Source: Isoperla grammatica
Lineage: Eukaryota > Arthropoda > Insecta > Plecoptera > Perlodidae
Assembly: GCA_945910005.1 (NCBI GenBank)
Contig: OX246743.1
Coordinates: 4,896,018-4,960,017, forward strand
DNA length: 64,000 nt
Direction: 5' to 3'
The position numbers were made by a program, and so were the translations under genes. The notes under the pieces were generated by a model. The model was not told where the DNA came from. It saw nothing but the letters and a program-made list of their open reading frames with translations, and ran no database searches. Positions 1 to 12,119 of this stretch are shown piece after piece. Position 1 is the stretch's first letter. Each line of letters opens with the position of its first letter.

Positions 1-240
1 TTAGCAAAGGGTACAAACACATACACTGGTTCTAATCCCATTTGTACCAAGCTGAATTGTTAATACATTCAGTTTACTTTCACATGAAAAATAAAATACA
101 ATACAATGGCATGCCATTAATAATGTAGAGGATGTTGCTTGTCTGGGCGTTTAATGATCAATATTTATTTACCTATTTACAAATTTGTATAACACTCTGG
201 TAGTAATGATATTAATAATAATAATTTTTCGTATGAAACC

Positions 241-360
241 TTTCCAGGGACAATTCAAGGACTAGGAATTGCGGTATTTGGAATAGTTGGGAAGGAATGT
301 CCAAAGACTGTTAGTATGACTCAATCCAAGCATTCGTTTAAAGCAATAGTCAGGTGAAAA
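241..360 (-). repeat. Fragment of tRNA-derived SINE (body)
   Basis: The stretch around 280-345 matches the body of the SINE at 39361-39650 (shared wording: GGGAAGGAATGTCC, then a block like GTTAGTAnGACTCAATC, then GCATTCG). The tRNA-like head is missing here, so this is a truncated and diverged copy, in minus orientation like the 39-kb copy. Confidence 0.6.
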
Positions 361-1004
361 ACTAAAACATCACCTATGAGTCATAAGTGGATGAAATTCA
401 GTTGTGTAAAATAAAATTGACAAAAAAGTTGCTTCAATGCAAGAAAAAAAAAAATAGTGAACATTTAGCTATTCTACTAGATTACTTTGCCAGCTCTGCT
501 GCATTTTTCTTCTAAAGCGTAATACAGCTGTATCGGTTCTGAGCTCGCTAGCGCCTTTCCTGATAGAGCACTCATTGTGTTATACGAGACCAGCCACAAC
601 ACTCGGCGACTGCGAACAGTGTCGCTCAAAACAGATTGCAACTATTCTACACGTCAAGTCACAAGAAAATTAATTGCAGGGCATTTTGTAGAAGTACACG
701 TTCGTACTAAGAAGCATGTTTTCGGTAGGGAAACGATGCACATCAAACCTATTGATCGATTTTTGATAAGTGCCCTAATTTAGCGGTGGTTTTACTATCT
801 CGAGGCAAAATGTTTTTTATATGGGAATTACCGTGAGAACAGTTGCTCGGTGCTACTTGGTAGCAACAAGCCAAAAAATCGCGTTTTCTTCTAATTTTTG
901 AACCACCTGCTTTTTTTTAAAGTATGGTATATTTTAGTCATGTTTTCCATATTTGAGGGTGGACATTTACAAATTATAGTTTTTTAATTTTTCCCCTGAC
1001 TATC
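361..1004. other. Unassigned single-copy DNA
   Basis: AT-rich sequence with no recognisable repeat. A 68-codon open frame lies at 577-783 but has no recognisable motif, no splice context I trust and no family resemblance, so I do not call it a gene. Confidence 0.5.
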
Positions 1005-1092
1005 CCTTTAATGACTGCGAACCCCTCGCCAAAACCGTCGGTCAGGATTCCCTGGTAGCTGGTATCGAACCTGCGACCTCCTGAATTAGACC
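1005..1092 (-). repeat. Degenerate tRNA-like SINE head
   Basis: Read on the minus strand, this has an RNA polymerase III B-box-like core (plus-strand GGTATCGAACCTGCGACC) followed by the sequence GACCTCCTGAATTAGA seen in the same place in better-preserved SINEs at 39541-39640 and 55015-55090. It ends directly at the 7-bp tandem array that starts at 1109. Confidence 0.55.
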
Positions 1093-1108
1093 CTCGTGTG
1101 CTGCACAG

Positions 1109-1214
1109 AGTCACTAGTCACTAGTCACTAGTCACTAGTCACTAGTCACTAGTCACTAGTCACTAGTCACTAGTCACTAGTCACTAGTCACTAGTCAGTA
1201 GTCACTAGTCACTA
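1109..1214. repeat. 7-bp tandem repeat (AGTCACT)n
   Basis: About 15 head-to-tail copies of AGTCACT with a single interruption near 1195-1200. The unit is partly self-complementary (ACTAGT inside the junction). It directly abuts a SINE head, suggesting the array grew at the junction of an inserted element. Confidence 0.95.
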
Positions 1215-1454
1215 AGGTGTCTAGACTCGCCTGCCAGTATCAACGACTCGCGCGAGGTTACCAAGATCAACAGATCATGTAGAAATGCATTACTAATCAG
1301 ATACAAATAATAATTACGAATATATGCAATTCGTAATAACTCGCCCTCCCACCACATTAATTTGTAAAGCTTAAATTGTCTTTCGTTTGAATGTTAGAAA
1401 CCAGTACAAAATTGTTTGTGTGTGGATTTAAGTGTGACTTCTCTTTTGTTACAG

Positions 1455-1539
1455 GTATGTGGATAGTTTTCACTTTCGCTGTGACCATCTTCCTCACAGC
1501 TCGGCTCAAACTTACTGAATACGCTTCTCAGATCTGACG
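1455..1539 (+). CDS. Candidate 3'-terminal coding exon with transmembrane helix
   Basis: A good splice acceptor (pyrimidine run then TTACAG, ending at 1455) is followed by an open frame, phase offset two bases, reading MWIVFTFAVTIFLTARL and then KLTEYASQI and a TGA at about 1537-1539. The first part is a convincing membrane-spanning helix followed by a basic, polar tail, as expected for the last exon of a membrane protein. A second frame is also open across the exon but is not hydrophobic. I do not recognise the protein. No upstream exon is visible in this window and no canonical AATAAA follows closely. What is seen: acceptor, helix, stop. Inferred: a gene entering from the left edge. It could be chance, since the exon is only about 28 codons. 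Confidence 0.3.
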
Positions 1540-1768
1540 ACCACGGTAAGAGAAACAGCCAGATACTATAACCACCGACACGACGTATAAACGCGATACA
1601 AGAGTTGTTTTTAGGAGAAATTACACATTAATGAGTGTTTATTTATATCAATAATGCACCTCACCGCATGTTTTTACTTTGACTTTGAAGAAGTGCAATA
1701 CAAGAGTTTGTATTTGCTTACGCTATTTCATCGGGCTTGGCCCTTGAGTCAGGTGGATACTGAGGTAA

Positions 1769-2050
1769 AACGCAGTATGACAGATGTAAACGTGGTATGA
1801 CAGATGTAAACGTGGTATGACAGATGTAAACGCGGTATGACAGATGTAAACGCGGTATGACAGATGTAAACGCAGTATGACAGATGTAAACGCAGTATGA
1901 CAGATGTAAACGCGGTATGACAGATGTAAGCGCGGCATGACAGATGTAAACGCAGTATGCCAGATGTAAATGCGGTATGACAGATGTAAACGCAGCATGA
2001 CAGATGTAAACGCAGTATGACAGATGTAAACGTAGTATGACAGATGTAAG
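1769..2050. repeat. 20-bp minisatellite
   Basis: Fourteen units of a 20-bp repeat (ACGCAGTATGACAGATGTAA), differing mainly at one or two positions (GCAG, GCGG, GTGG, GTAG). The minus-strand open frame through it is a by-product of the repeat. Confidence 0.95.
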
Positions 2051-2181
2051 CTGAGGTTAAATCACGGTAATATTACAATGTTGAAACAACAGGTTGATCA
2101 TGACAAGATCTCTGGCTAGAGATGAGAGAACAGGCAGGGTAGGGTCCCCAACCTAGGGCGGAACCATTAAGGCACTAATAT

Positions 2182-2666
2182 CAGTGTTGTTAAAGCTACT
2201 TTTTAAAAGTAGCACTGTTACAGCTACAGCTACTTGATCTTTGAAAGTAACTTAGCTACTTTTCAGCTACTGTAATTTGTAAGTAGCTCGCTACTTGTAC
2301 AGCTACTCAAAAAAAGTAGTGACGCTACTTTACAGCTACTTTAATTTGTTATAAAGGACCAGGAGTACATACTATTTAATTATTTCTTTGAAAATCTAGG
2401 CTTTCTTACCAATGATCATTTTTATGTTTATGAAAATAATGTTCGCAACAACTTAGAAGCCACAAATATATGTCTATAAGAGGTTTTATATTTTATAATG
2501 CATTGCAAAATTGCAAAAATAGAGTAGCGGCTATATTTCGCTACAAATACTCGTAAATAGTAGCTTGCTACTCGCTACTTTACCGCATTTTCAAATGTAG
2601 CGCGTTACCAGTCTCGCTACCAAAAAAAGTAACATGCTACTAGTAGCGCGCTACTTAACAACACTG
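2182..2666. mobile_element. hAT-type MITE (CAGTGTTGTTAA ends)
   Basis: The ends are CAGTGTTGTTAA and its reverse complement TTAACAACACTG, and the sub-terminal regions on both sides are dense in AGCTACTT/AAGTAGC motifs, which is typical of short non-autonomous hAT elements known from many animals. Length 485 bp with no coding capacity. Flanks (ACTAATAT and ATATAGAC) do not give a clean 8-bp duplication, so the copy is either old or its flanks have mutated. Confidence 0.75.
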
Positions 2667-2836
2667 ATATAGACTAAACGAGATCAGCGGTCGTGGGGGG
2701 GAGGGGGGGGGGGGCGCTACCTATTGAGTTTCAACCCAACTTTTAGCTCCTATAGCTAGGAACAGAAAACAATTACGTTTCTACTTGGCAATAAATTTAA
2801 AATGTGGGGTAAATTGTATTACCGGTACGAATCCAG

Positions 2837-2876
2837 GGGGCAAGTGCCCCCTTGCCCCCCTGTGCCGACGCCCCTG
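2837..2876. mobile_element. Solitary end of a GC-rich hAT-like element
   Basis: The stretch reading GGGGGCAAGTGCCCCCTTGC through GCCGACGCCCCTGG resembles the terminal sequence of hAT-like elements (ends related to CAGGGGCGTCGGC). I could not find the opposite end nearby, so this is likely a truncated relic. A run of G (about 2696-2714) lies upstream. Confidence 0.4.
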
Positions 2877-2941
2877 GGTGGGTGTGTGAATCATGCAAGC
2901 GCATCGTCACAAGGAAGTACACCAAGCCATGATCTGTGGAA

Positions 2942-3230
2942 TGCCCAATAATATTCAACAGCTATAGTAGGCCCGCTAGATCACCAGTCCCCTAACCTTT
3001 CACTTAGTAGCGAGCGTGGCAAATTGGAGCCATTTTGAATTGGGTAGTTTACATACTAGTTTGAACCTTTCAGTACTGCTAGCGCTGCGAGCGGCAGAAA
3101 GTCGCGTTAGAGACTCCCATTCCCGCCTGTAGTAATTGCCCAATTCAAGATGGCTTCAAATTGACACGCTTGTGGCGGCTAGGTGGCGCATCTAGCCTAC
3201 TATAGCTGTTGAAAACCATTGGGAATGCCC
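2942..3230. mobile_element. Foldback MITE
   Basis: Left arm CAACAGCTATAGTAGGC (from about 2956) is matched in reverse complement at 3194-3211, and the similarity continues inward through the block AGCCATTTTGAATTGGG and its inverted copy CCCAATTCAAGATGGCT. The imperfect terminal inverted repeats are about 100 bp each. No coding capacity. Confidence 0.7.
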
Positions 3231-4946
3231 GACTAGTATTCCACTTACTGTGTGGACTTACTGCAGGCGTAAGCTTCTTCAGTCTGTTTTAGAAGTAGAA
3301 CCCTACCTAGCGCTTTCCGCTCCGACAGTGTGTATGAATGTAGTTGTTGAGCCAGCTCGCGACTTGCGGATAAACAACCGAACAGTGTGCACACGTCTCT
3401 TCTTAAAGAAATCCCTCAACACCTCAATGTAATACGGGACTACAATAATCCCCGCCTTGCGTTCTGGTTGGTTTTGGTAAAAGATTGTTATTGTAAAACC
3501 TTTTCGGTAAACCGAATTTCCTAACGTCTTTTATCCACTAAGTTCGTGTTTTTATCACCCAGTTTGAGTTAGCGCTAGTGCTGGTTTAGCACAAAGTTTT
3601 CATGTCGACACAGTCATAACCTACTACCTCACGCTTGGTAAACTGACGTTTCAAATCCCTCAACTATGTCGTAGTTTAGAGGATATTCTATAAGGAATAC
3701 ATATTGTATTATTGCCCGCTTTCCAATAGGCGGTTCACCTTTATGGCCATGGGGTTACATGTCAGCATCCATCATGAACGATTGTATTTACTAAGTAAGA
3801 ACCCAGCCTAATCGGTACTTTGTGCGATGCTAACTGAAGAAAAAACTCATGCAAAATGTAAAATATAAACATTGTCTGTTTTCAAATCAAGTTTCTTCAT
3901 GTAATTGAAACATGGATAATAGATGTAATATGTGTAGTAATGTGTTGTAACCTCTCGTTGCGTACCACACCCCACCAGCCACTTACAACCCAGCGCTGCG
4001 CCGGCTACATAATGTCTTTGATATCTTTCCACTTTACCTCTCGTCGTTTCCGTCTCAACTTCTCTGAAATAACGAGACAAAACGTGAATCCAGCGAAAGG
4101 ATGTAATAATTCCCCTCGCATTGTTCTCTGGTCTGTCTCCGCATCAGGTCTCCATTGTTCCGAGACAGTGGACCGTCGCTGTGTTTCTTTCTATATCGAC
4201 TTGACGAGTGACAAAAATATCAAATATCGCCTTCTTTTGAAGTTTTTATAAAAGGAGAAAATTAATTGGTGATTTCTTTTCATATTTTTAATAAGACGGT
4301 TCGAGAAAAATTTACAGAGGGAAACGTGATTGGTAAGATCTTTGGATAAAGGGATGTTTTAATTTGTTCATTTTGAAGCACGCCTTTAATATCATTCCTA
4401 CCTCACTGCTATTTGTTACTACCGGCCAAACGTTTTACCATGAAGCTGTAATGTTTTCAAATGGACTGAATAGAATTGTATTAAGATTCTAATTAAACGA
4501 AAAAGCACAAAATTAAAATGGTCTCGTTGAACTTCAACGTTTGAAGTCGTTTTGTAGAAGTATGTGAGATCGAAATAATACGGCGTTAACAACAACCCAA
4601 CAGTATACCATAAAGTCGCGTAGGACACTGTTGCCAAGTCTCAAGAACACGTCCACTGCAGAGACGTCAAGCAAGATACGGCAACACCGCTCACTATAAC
4701 GACTCATCTGCGTAGGTTTCCAATCGGCCGTGTTCTTCGGTTTTACTTTTTCCAGCGTTGCATAAACATGAGCTCGGGTGATATCGCCTTCAGTAATTGC
4801 CCGCGCACGCGCACTCAATGACAACGTCGCACCATCTAAACAAACAGCACGCCTCTTAGTTTCCACACCATTTAGTTCTCTTGTTCGCCGCACTGACAAT
4901 CACAGCGCGTGACGTCATAGGCCCCTCGGCTAGCTATAGTAGCTAC
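3231..4946. other. Single-copy DNA, no supported gene
   Basis: No repeat family and no gene that I can support. Open frames on both strands reach 121 codons (minus, 4899-4534) but the longest begins at TTG rather than ATG and shows no recognisable domain. A CRE-like TGACGTCA lies at about 4911-4918, shortly before that frame on its strand, so a first exon cannot be excluded but is not demonstrated. Confidence 0.4.
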
Positions 4947-6330
4947 CAGTGGCGGCCCGTGGGGTTTGAAATAGGTAGGGCACAAATCAGTTAACATGCA
5001 AAAAGGGTAGCTAGTCGCATTTTAGAGTTACATTTAGACACTGACACAGATACAGAAGATAGGCCTAATAAAATAACAGCACATGCAAACTTACCTAATA
5101 GTTTAACGTCTGTCTGTGTCATTGTGTCTACGAACAGAAATTCCATAGCCAACATCTTTATTGTTGTCTGATATTATTCCTACCTATCAACGGTAGATTC
5201 ATTTCATTGTCCAAATGACTTTGGATAGTCCATGTTTTTTGTTTTTTTCACTCAAGTGTTTCAAATCTTTGACACCAATCCTGTTATGTCTTATCTGCAA
5301 TAAGTGCACAGTACTTCAGGATGAATATAGATTTATTGAACACTTTTAATAACACGTAAAGAAACCTACCATGTTTGAAATTGGGCACCCGACTCCCGCG
5401 TCGAGTCATGGCTAGCTGGATATTTAAACAGTATGCCCAACTTAAGAACTAAACTACCTGCTTTTAAAAATTAGGCTAGTTGATAAATACAACAACAGCA
5501 ACAGCTGTGTTAATGTGAGGTTATGTATAGGCTATATGTGACAAATCCCTACGCATGTATAATCACCACCAAACAAAAGGCATGTAGAACAGAAGAATGC
5601 ATTAGCTACAGGACGGCCTGATTAATGCACAAGTCTGGACCTAATGTCTTAGCTAACAGTCGATCTTCGTAACTCAAGTATTTCTTTTTAAGTATCTTAC
5701 CTCATTCATTTTATTTTGGTGTAACACGGAATATTATCACTGTCCATAATTATGTGATGAGGCTACACTACTGTCACTCACACACTACAAAGTCAAATCC
5801 ACGTAAATCACTCACTGCACTAATGTAGGCCTACACAAAGACAACTACCTGTCAGTGTCAGTACACAATCGGCACACAATCACACACACTCGGCTCGCGT
5901 GATAAAAGTAGTCGTAGTCGGTAAAAGTAAAACTGTCTAATCACTTGGGCCAGTGAAAACCAGGCTCCACCTTGCCTAAAGTTAACATCTACTTTCGGGG
6001 GTTTCCCTCAAACTTTCTTGGTAAAATGAAAGTGCGCCTGCGCCGGGTAGTTGACTCTTTGCAAGCTACGCAAGGTCATTTGTCGTCGGCTAATGGCACT
6101 CTGCGCACTATCTGCACTCTGCATACTATCACACTCTGTCGCAGATTTCGGGCACCGCTTGGAGAAGCGCCCAGCGCGCTTTTATTTGAATGTACATTTT
6201 GAAAAAACAAACTTCGATTTTTTTGTAAAATATATCACAAGTCCACAACTCGGAATTTAATGTGAGTGGTTGTTTGCGGGAGGAAAGGGGGGGCACGTGC
6301 CCGTGTGCCCTTACGCACGAGCCGCCCCTG
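4947..6330. mobile_element. hAT-type non-autonomous DNA transposon, 1384 bp
   Basis: The element starts CAGTGGCGGCCCGTG and ends with the inverted CACGAGCCGCCCCTG (13 of 15 terminal positions agree). It is flanked by a perfect 8-bp target duplication, GTAGCTAC at 4939-4946 and 6331-6338. The CAGNGGCGG terminus and 8-bp duplication are standard for the hAT superfamily. The interior has no transposase-like open frame (the longest are under 80 codons), so it must have been moved by an enzyme encoded elsewhere. It contains stretches of short-patch AT-rich sequence and TAGGCCTA-type motifs. Confidence 0.9.
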
Positions 6331-6408
6331 GTAGCTACCCAGTACGATAAGTACAGTCGACGCTACGAGCAGATGCCATGAATGCCATGATAGACATGAT
6401 GCCATGAA

Positions 6409-8025
6409 TGTCTCAAGTCTCTCTCTCAAGACTCTCACTCAAGTCTCTCTCTCAAGTCTCTCTCTCAAGTCTCTCTCAACACTCTCACTCAAGTCTGTCA
6501 CTCAAGTACTCTCTCTCAAGTCTCTCTCTCAAGTCTCTCTCAAGACTCTCACTCAAGTCTGTCACTCAAGTCTCTCTCTCAAGTCTCTCTCTCAAGACTG
6601 TCACTCAAGTCTCTCTCTCAAGTCTCTCTCTCAAGTCTCTCTCAAGACTCTCACTCAAGTCTGTCATTCAGGTACTCTCTCTCAAGTCTTTCTCAAGACT
6701 CTCACTCAAGTCTGTCACTCAAGTCTCTCCCTCTCAAGTCTCTCTCTCAAGTCTCTCTCAAGACTTTTACTCAAGTCTGTCACTCAAGTCTCTCTCTCAA
6801 GACTCTCACTCAAGTCTGTCACTCTAGTCTCTCTCTCAAGTCTCTCTCAAGACTCTCACTCAAGTCTGTCACTCAAGTCTCTCTCTCTCAAGTCTCTCTC
6901 TCAAGTCTCTCTCAAGACTTTTACTCAAGTCTGTCACTCAAGTCTCTCTCTCAAGACTCTCACTCAAGTCTGTCACTCTAGTCTCTCTCTCAAGTCTCTC
7001 TCAAGACTCTTACTCAAGTCTGTCACTCAAGTCTCTCTCTCACAAGTCTCTCTCTCAAGACTGTCACTCAAGTCTCTCTCAAGACTCTCACTCAAGTCTG
7101 TCACTCAAGTCTCTCTCTCTCAAGTCTCTCTCTCAAGACTTTTACTCAAGTCTGTCACTCAAGTCTCTCTCTCAAGACTCTCACTCAAGTCTGTCACTCT
7201 AGTCTCTCTCTCAAGTCTCTCTCAAGACTCTCACTCAAGTCTGTCACTCAAGTCTCTCTGTCTCAAGTCTCTCTCTCAAGTCTCTCTCAAGACTTTTACT
7301 CAAGTCTGTCACTCAAGTCTCTCTCTCAAGACTCTCACTCAAGTCTGTCACTCTAGTCTCTCTCTCAAGTCTCTCTCAAGAATCTCACTCAAGTCTGTCA
7401 CTCTAGTCTCTCTCTCAAGTCTGTCACTCAAGTCTGTCACTCTAGTCTCTCTCTCAAATCTCTCACTCAAGTCTGTCACTCTAGTCTCTCTCTCAAGTCT
7501 CTGTCACTCTAGTCTGTCTCTCAAGACTCTCACTCAAGTCTGTCACTCTAGTCTCTCTCTCTCAAGTCTCTGTCTCTCAAGTCTCTCTCAAGACTCTCAC
7601 TCAAGTCTGTCACTCTAGTCTCTCTCAAGTCTCTCTCAAGACTCTCACCTAAGTCTGTCACTCTAGACTCTCTCTCAAGTCTCTCTCAAGATTCTCACTC
7701 AAGTCTTTCACTCTAGTCTCTCTCTCTCAAGTTTCTCTCAACACTCTCACTCAAGTCTGTCACTCTAGTCTCTCTCTCTCAAGTCTCTCTCAAGATTCTC
7801 ACTCAAGTCTTTCACTCTAGTCTCTCTCTCTCAAGTTTCTCTCAACACTCTCACTCAAGTCTGTCACTCTAGTCTCTCTCTCTCAAGTTTCTCTCAAGAC
7901 TCTCACTCAAGTCTGTCACTCTAGTCTCTCTCTCAAGTCTCTCTCTCAAATCTTTACTCTCAAGTCTCTCTCAAGTCTCTCACTGAATTAGTCTCTCTTT
8001 CAAGTCTCCCATTTCTCACTCAAGT
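6409..8025. repeat. CTCTCAAGTCT-type minisatellite, 1.6 kb
   Basis: Imperfect short repeats of the words CTCTCTCAAGT, CAAGACTCTCACT and CAAGTCTGTCACT, arranged in higher-order blocks of several words that themselves recur (for example the block with CAAGACTTTTACT at about 6762, 6917, 7135 and 7291). The long open frames through it (404 codons, Ser/Leu-rich) only reflect absence of stop triplets in the repeat. Confidence 0.95.
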
Positions 8026-8037
8026 CTCTCTCTCTCT

Positions 8038-8132
<95 letters not shown>

Positions 8133-8145
8133 TCTCTCTCATCTC
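8026..8145. repeat. (TC)n microsatellite
   Basis: Nearly pure TC dinucleotide run of about 115 bp with two interruptions, at the 3' edge of the CTCAAGTCT array. The plus strand is pure pyrimidine and the minus strand pure purine over this span. Confidence 0.95.
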
Positions 8146-8260
8146 TAATCTCTCACTCAAGTCCCTCACTCAAGTATCTCGCTGAATAAGTCTCTCGCTC
8201 AAGTCTCTCGCTCAAGTCTCTTAATCAAGGCTCTCTCTTAAGTCTCTCTCTCAAGTCAAA
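8146..8260. repeat. Degenerate tail of the CTCAAGTCT array
   Basis: Resumes CTCACTCAAGTCCCT-type words with increasing divergence, then fades into single-copy sequence. Confidence 0.8.
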
Positions 8261-10420
8261 TATTGCTTCTACGACCAAATTTTGTCAACAAGCATTTATT
8301 GAAAGAATACATAAACTCTGTTTTAATATTTTTGTAAGTTCAATCTAAAAGTCATTTTAATTGAAATAAGGTTTTTAAATACAAGCGCAACTTAGTTTCC
8401 ACCCAGCAGGCACAACCTGAGTGCCTTGAAGCTATCGAGCTCTTGAGAGACCCGCTCTCTGGCCGTAGTTCCGCTATTGACCACAGAGTGCAACGGACTT
8501 GTCAGAGCCACTTACCGTTAAGTAGATAGCGGTTACTTCAATGACAATCTAATTAACAGCCCACCACTATCATAATTAACATCCTACTTACCAGTTAGCC
8601 AAGTGCTAAACTCAAGTTAACCGTTAAAGTGCAGGTTAGACAGTATTGTCGTTCCACAGCAGCCTTGCATGAACGCTGACCATATGAGTGTATCGGAGCC
8701 AATCAGCGGGCGGCTTTTTCAAATACTGACATTTGGTTGGCCATGTCTCAATCGTTTATGACGTCAGCATCCACACGGTTGATGTGGAACCACTTTAACA
8801 AAGATGGTGTCAGTTAAATTAATGTTTTCCAAATAGTCATTATTCCAACATTAAAATTATGGTTAGGATTTAATTGATTTGTGTAACCCTTTAAACATAG
8901 GCCTCGGGTTGAGACAACAATTTGAATGAGATCTTTAAATATAAGATATTTCCAAATGCTTACGTTTAGTTTTGAATTTAAACACTCAATTATCCGCTTC
9001 CTTCCTGTTCCCTAAGTGACATTTCACGTGCAAGAACTCTGCATATCCCCTTGTCTGGTGACAATATTGTCTCCATCGCAGTCAAGCTGTTAAACGTATT
9101 CAAACACGACAGCGAAATACAGCTACACTGTAAACATTTGCCTCGTATATTTAACTGCGTTCGAAAGTATAGTTTTGATGTTTTTGGTCAACTAAATAAT
9201 AGGATTATTATGAAAATTTTCCTACTTGCAGAGGTATGTCATTTCTACGCATGGTATTAACTTATTAAGTACATTTTGTGTCAAGCCTGCTCAAAAATAA
9301 TATACTCATGTTTAAATTATGCAAATAAATTACTTTTGTCGAAAATGTTCGGCGAAATAATACGCAGTATCTGTTTAAAAACGGGTATATTATTTTTGAA
9401 TAAGTTGGTGACAAATGTACTTAATACCATGCATAGATATGACATCCCTTTACAAGTAGCTAAAAATAACTAATAATCCTACTCTTAGTTTATGAGTAAT
9501 TAGTTGACGACCAATACATTCTGTAAAACTCCTACTGCCGAACGCTCGTAACCATACTATATGGAAGTAGCATTTTCATTAACAGTGCCGTTATTATTAG
9601 GTCAACAATGTCGAAATGTAATAATAATATGAATAAGGGCTTTAAAAATTAATTGGGAATAGTAGTTTTGTTGATGCTTACCATAACGATCTTTAATGTA
9701 GTATGATCTTTCGCATTGCATTCAGTTAAATTTAACTATACATTCCCTTTTTATTACTTACCAACAAGAGTGTGCATGTTTTTTATTAGTAAACAGTTGA
9801 GGAAGATTAACCCAGGCTGCTCAAATATCCGTACACAATGTAGTGCTCAACATTGTGAGCATGCAGGTTTATTACATCGCATGTGGCCATTATTTCATCA
9901 CTCTAATGTGCCATGAACATAGTTATATACCAGTACAGTTGAGTTATTACTATACATAACCTGTTTTCATAATCGTGCAAAACCTCTACTTTAAAGGTAG
10001 ACATCGTCAAATGAAACAATTTGTTGTAACGTTATATTTAGGAATAATTTTAACAGTGTAGCAGGTCTGGCAAAGTAATCAGCGTTTAATGGTAGGTCAC
10101 ACTAACGGGTCGGATGTTATCGCAGCCATCTAATCGATGCTTACGGGCTAATATTTCACAGTTATTAATGACTGTATGTGACACATGGGGATGAATTAAT
10201 GTTATATCTGGATCAAAAATATTATACAAAAGTGTAATCGTGAGTGTGGATTTAGATCTATTTAGATATATATTAGGGGTGCATAATATATAATATTACG
10301 AGTGTTACTCGTTCAAGTTTGTTATTGGTAACGGTTATTGGTTGGAATTCTTTTCTTGTGTTATTTACTTGTACATGCACAATTGACAGTAATTGCTGTA
10401 CATCTACCAATAAATTGCAC
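8261..10420. other. AT-rich single-copy DNA, no supported gene
   Basis: No repeat family, RNA gene or convincing exon found. Several frames of 65-69 codons exist but have no motifs and are at chance level for this composition. An ATTGG/CCAAT-type motif occurs near 8695-8740, beside a CRE-like TGACGTCA at 8759-8766. Confidence 0.4.
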
Positions 10421-10421
10421 A

Positions 10422-10532
10422 CACACACGCACACGCACACGCACACGCACACGCACACGCACACGCACACGCACACGCACACGCACACGCACACGCACAC
10501 GCACAACGCACACGCACACGCACACGCACACG
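10422..10532. repeat. (CACACG)n microsatellite
   Basis: About 18 copies of a CACACG hexamer, broken once by ACAACG near 10503. Alternating purine-pyrimidine throughout, so it could adopt Z-DNA. Open frames in all registers here are artefacts of the repeat. Confidence 0.97.
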
Positions 10533-11945
10533 CCACACTTGATAAACGGACACGATCTGTATTTAAATACTTCCAAATAAATACAAAAATGCTTCACTTA
10601 TGAATAACAGATTTGTTTCAAAACATATGTCCAGTTAGAATGTTAGATAATATGTCAAAATCTGTTGGTTCGGTATGTGTTGAATATAAAACCAGTACCT
10701 GTGTACTTATCGCTACATATTATTTATGTTATCGTAAAAGTGATTTCATGAGCATAAGCTCGTAAATGCATTTCCACTGGCCCAAATACCATTATCAATT
10801 TATTTTCAAAGAAAAGTGACATTGTTTGTTCGTATTTTTGTTTCTTACTTCATAACATAGAATAAAATATTTGTTTAATTGATGGTTATTAGAGTCGACT
10901 CACAAATACCTAATACCTAACACGAAATGGAATAATACGAGCTTACAATCCCTCATCTTACAGGATTACTCCACTTTAACATCCACGCATGTATTTAATA
11001 CTTATAACTTAAAACCATTTGAAGTTACCAACATGAATTAAATAACTATCAAGGCACGAATGTCAGCTGAGCAAATGATAGCGATACAAATAAATAAATG
11101 AATATAATGTTTTATTATGAAGCTCCATGACATCTGCCGCAACTTGACATACATATTACTCCATGCGTGTTTTCTTTCGGAATTCAATCCCATAGGGAAC
11201 ATTCCACATTTCCCAATATTGGTTCCATCGTCTGAAGTAGATGGGCCTATCATCTACAAACACCGGTAAAATACATTTTTCACTTCAAAATGTCACAGTT
11301 TGATTTTCATTACCTTACAAAGTTTCACTTTATTCCTTTCCCGGGCTTTCCTCGTAAAACAGATGGTTACGTCATAAGACCCGTCCGTTCATCCAATCAG
11401 AGCCAGCATCTCGTAATCAAAGTCGAATGAGCGTGAGTTGTGATTGAGCACTGTTTATGAATGTATTTGCCAATCACCGCCTTGATCAACAATACAAAAT
11501 ATCGAAAAAAACTACGTATAGCACAATACTCAATTAAGGAGGTTGTGACATCACAGGCGGACAAACAATGTGTTGCTAGGGAACTCTATTGTTGTATGTT
11601 TCTTTGATTGGTTGGTTCATCATATTCAATGTTTGTCCAAAACAAAATATGGCCACACGGCTATTTTTGGAATTGAGTCTTGTGCTATTCATTCTTGTCC
11701 GATCTCTTTTAAAACACTGTCGAACCTATTATTCACAGAAATTCTGTTGTATTAGTATAACACATAATTAAGCCAGCATTATCAGTAGTGTTAAAAACAA
11801 TTGTAATTCATAATGGGACCAAATAACAGTAAACATATACATATACCCATTTGATTTACATATTTGGCACAAATCCAATGTTTGTTACATTCATCGTTTT
11901 GTTATACGCTGATTGATGTTAATCAGTTCTGACGTCATGCCCTGT
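10533..11945. other. AT-rich single-copy DNA, no supported gene
   Basis: No gene found. The 11340-11480 part is more GC-rich and holds a CCAAT box in the word ATCCAATCAGAG plus several CGTAA/TTACG words, which might be promoter-like, but no transcript structure can be tied to it. It ends at a C homopolymer at about 11947-11966. Confidence 0.35.
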
Positions 11946-12119
11946 TCCCCCCCCCCCCCCCCCCCCATAATTAATGCGGCATTTTCAGCTTACTTTCATG
12001 AATGAAACAATTTGCGAGAATGGGAAAATTAAATATTTTTGACTTCTTAACATCGTCAATAATTTATTAACGACGAAACAAAAAATCAGGAATATTCCGT
12101 ATTGTAGACTCGTAGGGCT

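Noticed and set aside
4534..4899. 121-codon minus-strand frame behind a CRE-like site
   Set aside because: It begins at TTG, has no recognised domain and no visible splice partner. Kept only as a note.
6404..7618. 404-codon open frame rich in Ser and Leu
   Set aside because: It lies wholly inside a short-word tandem array, and other frames there are open too.
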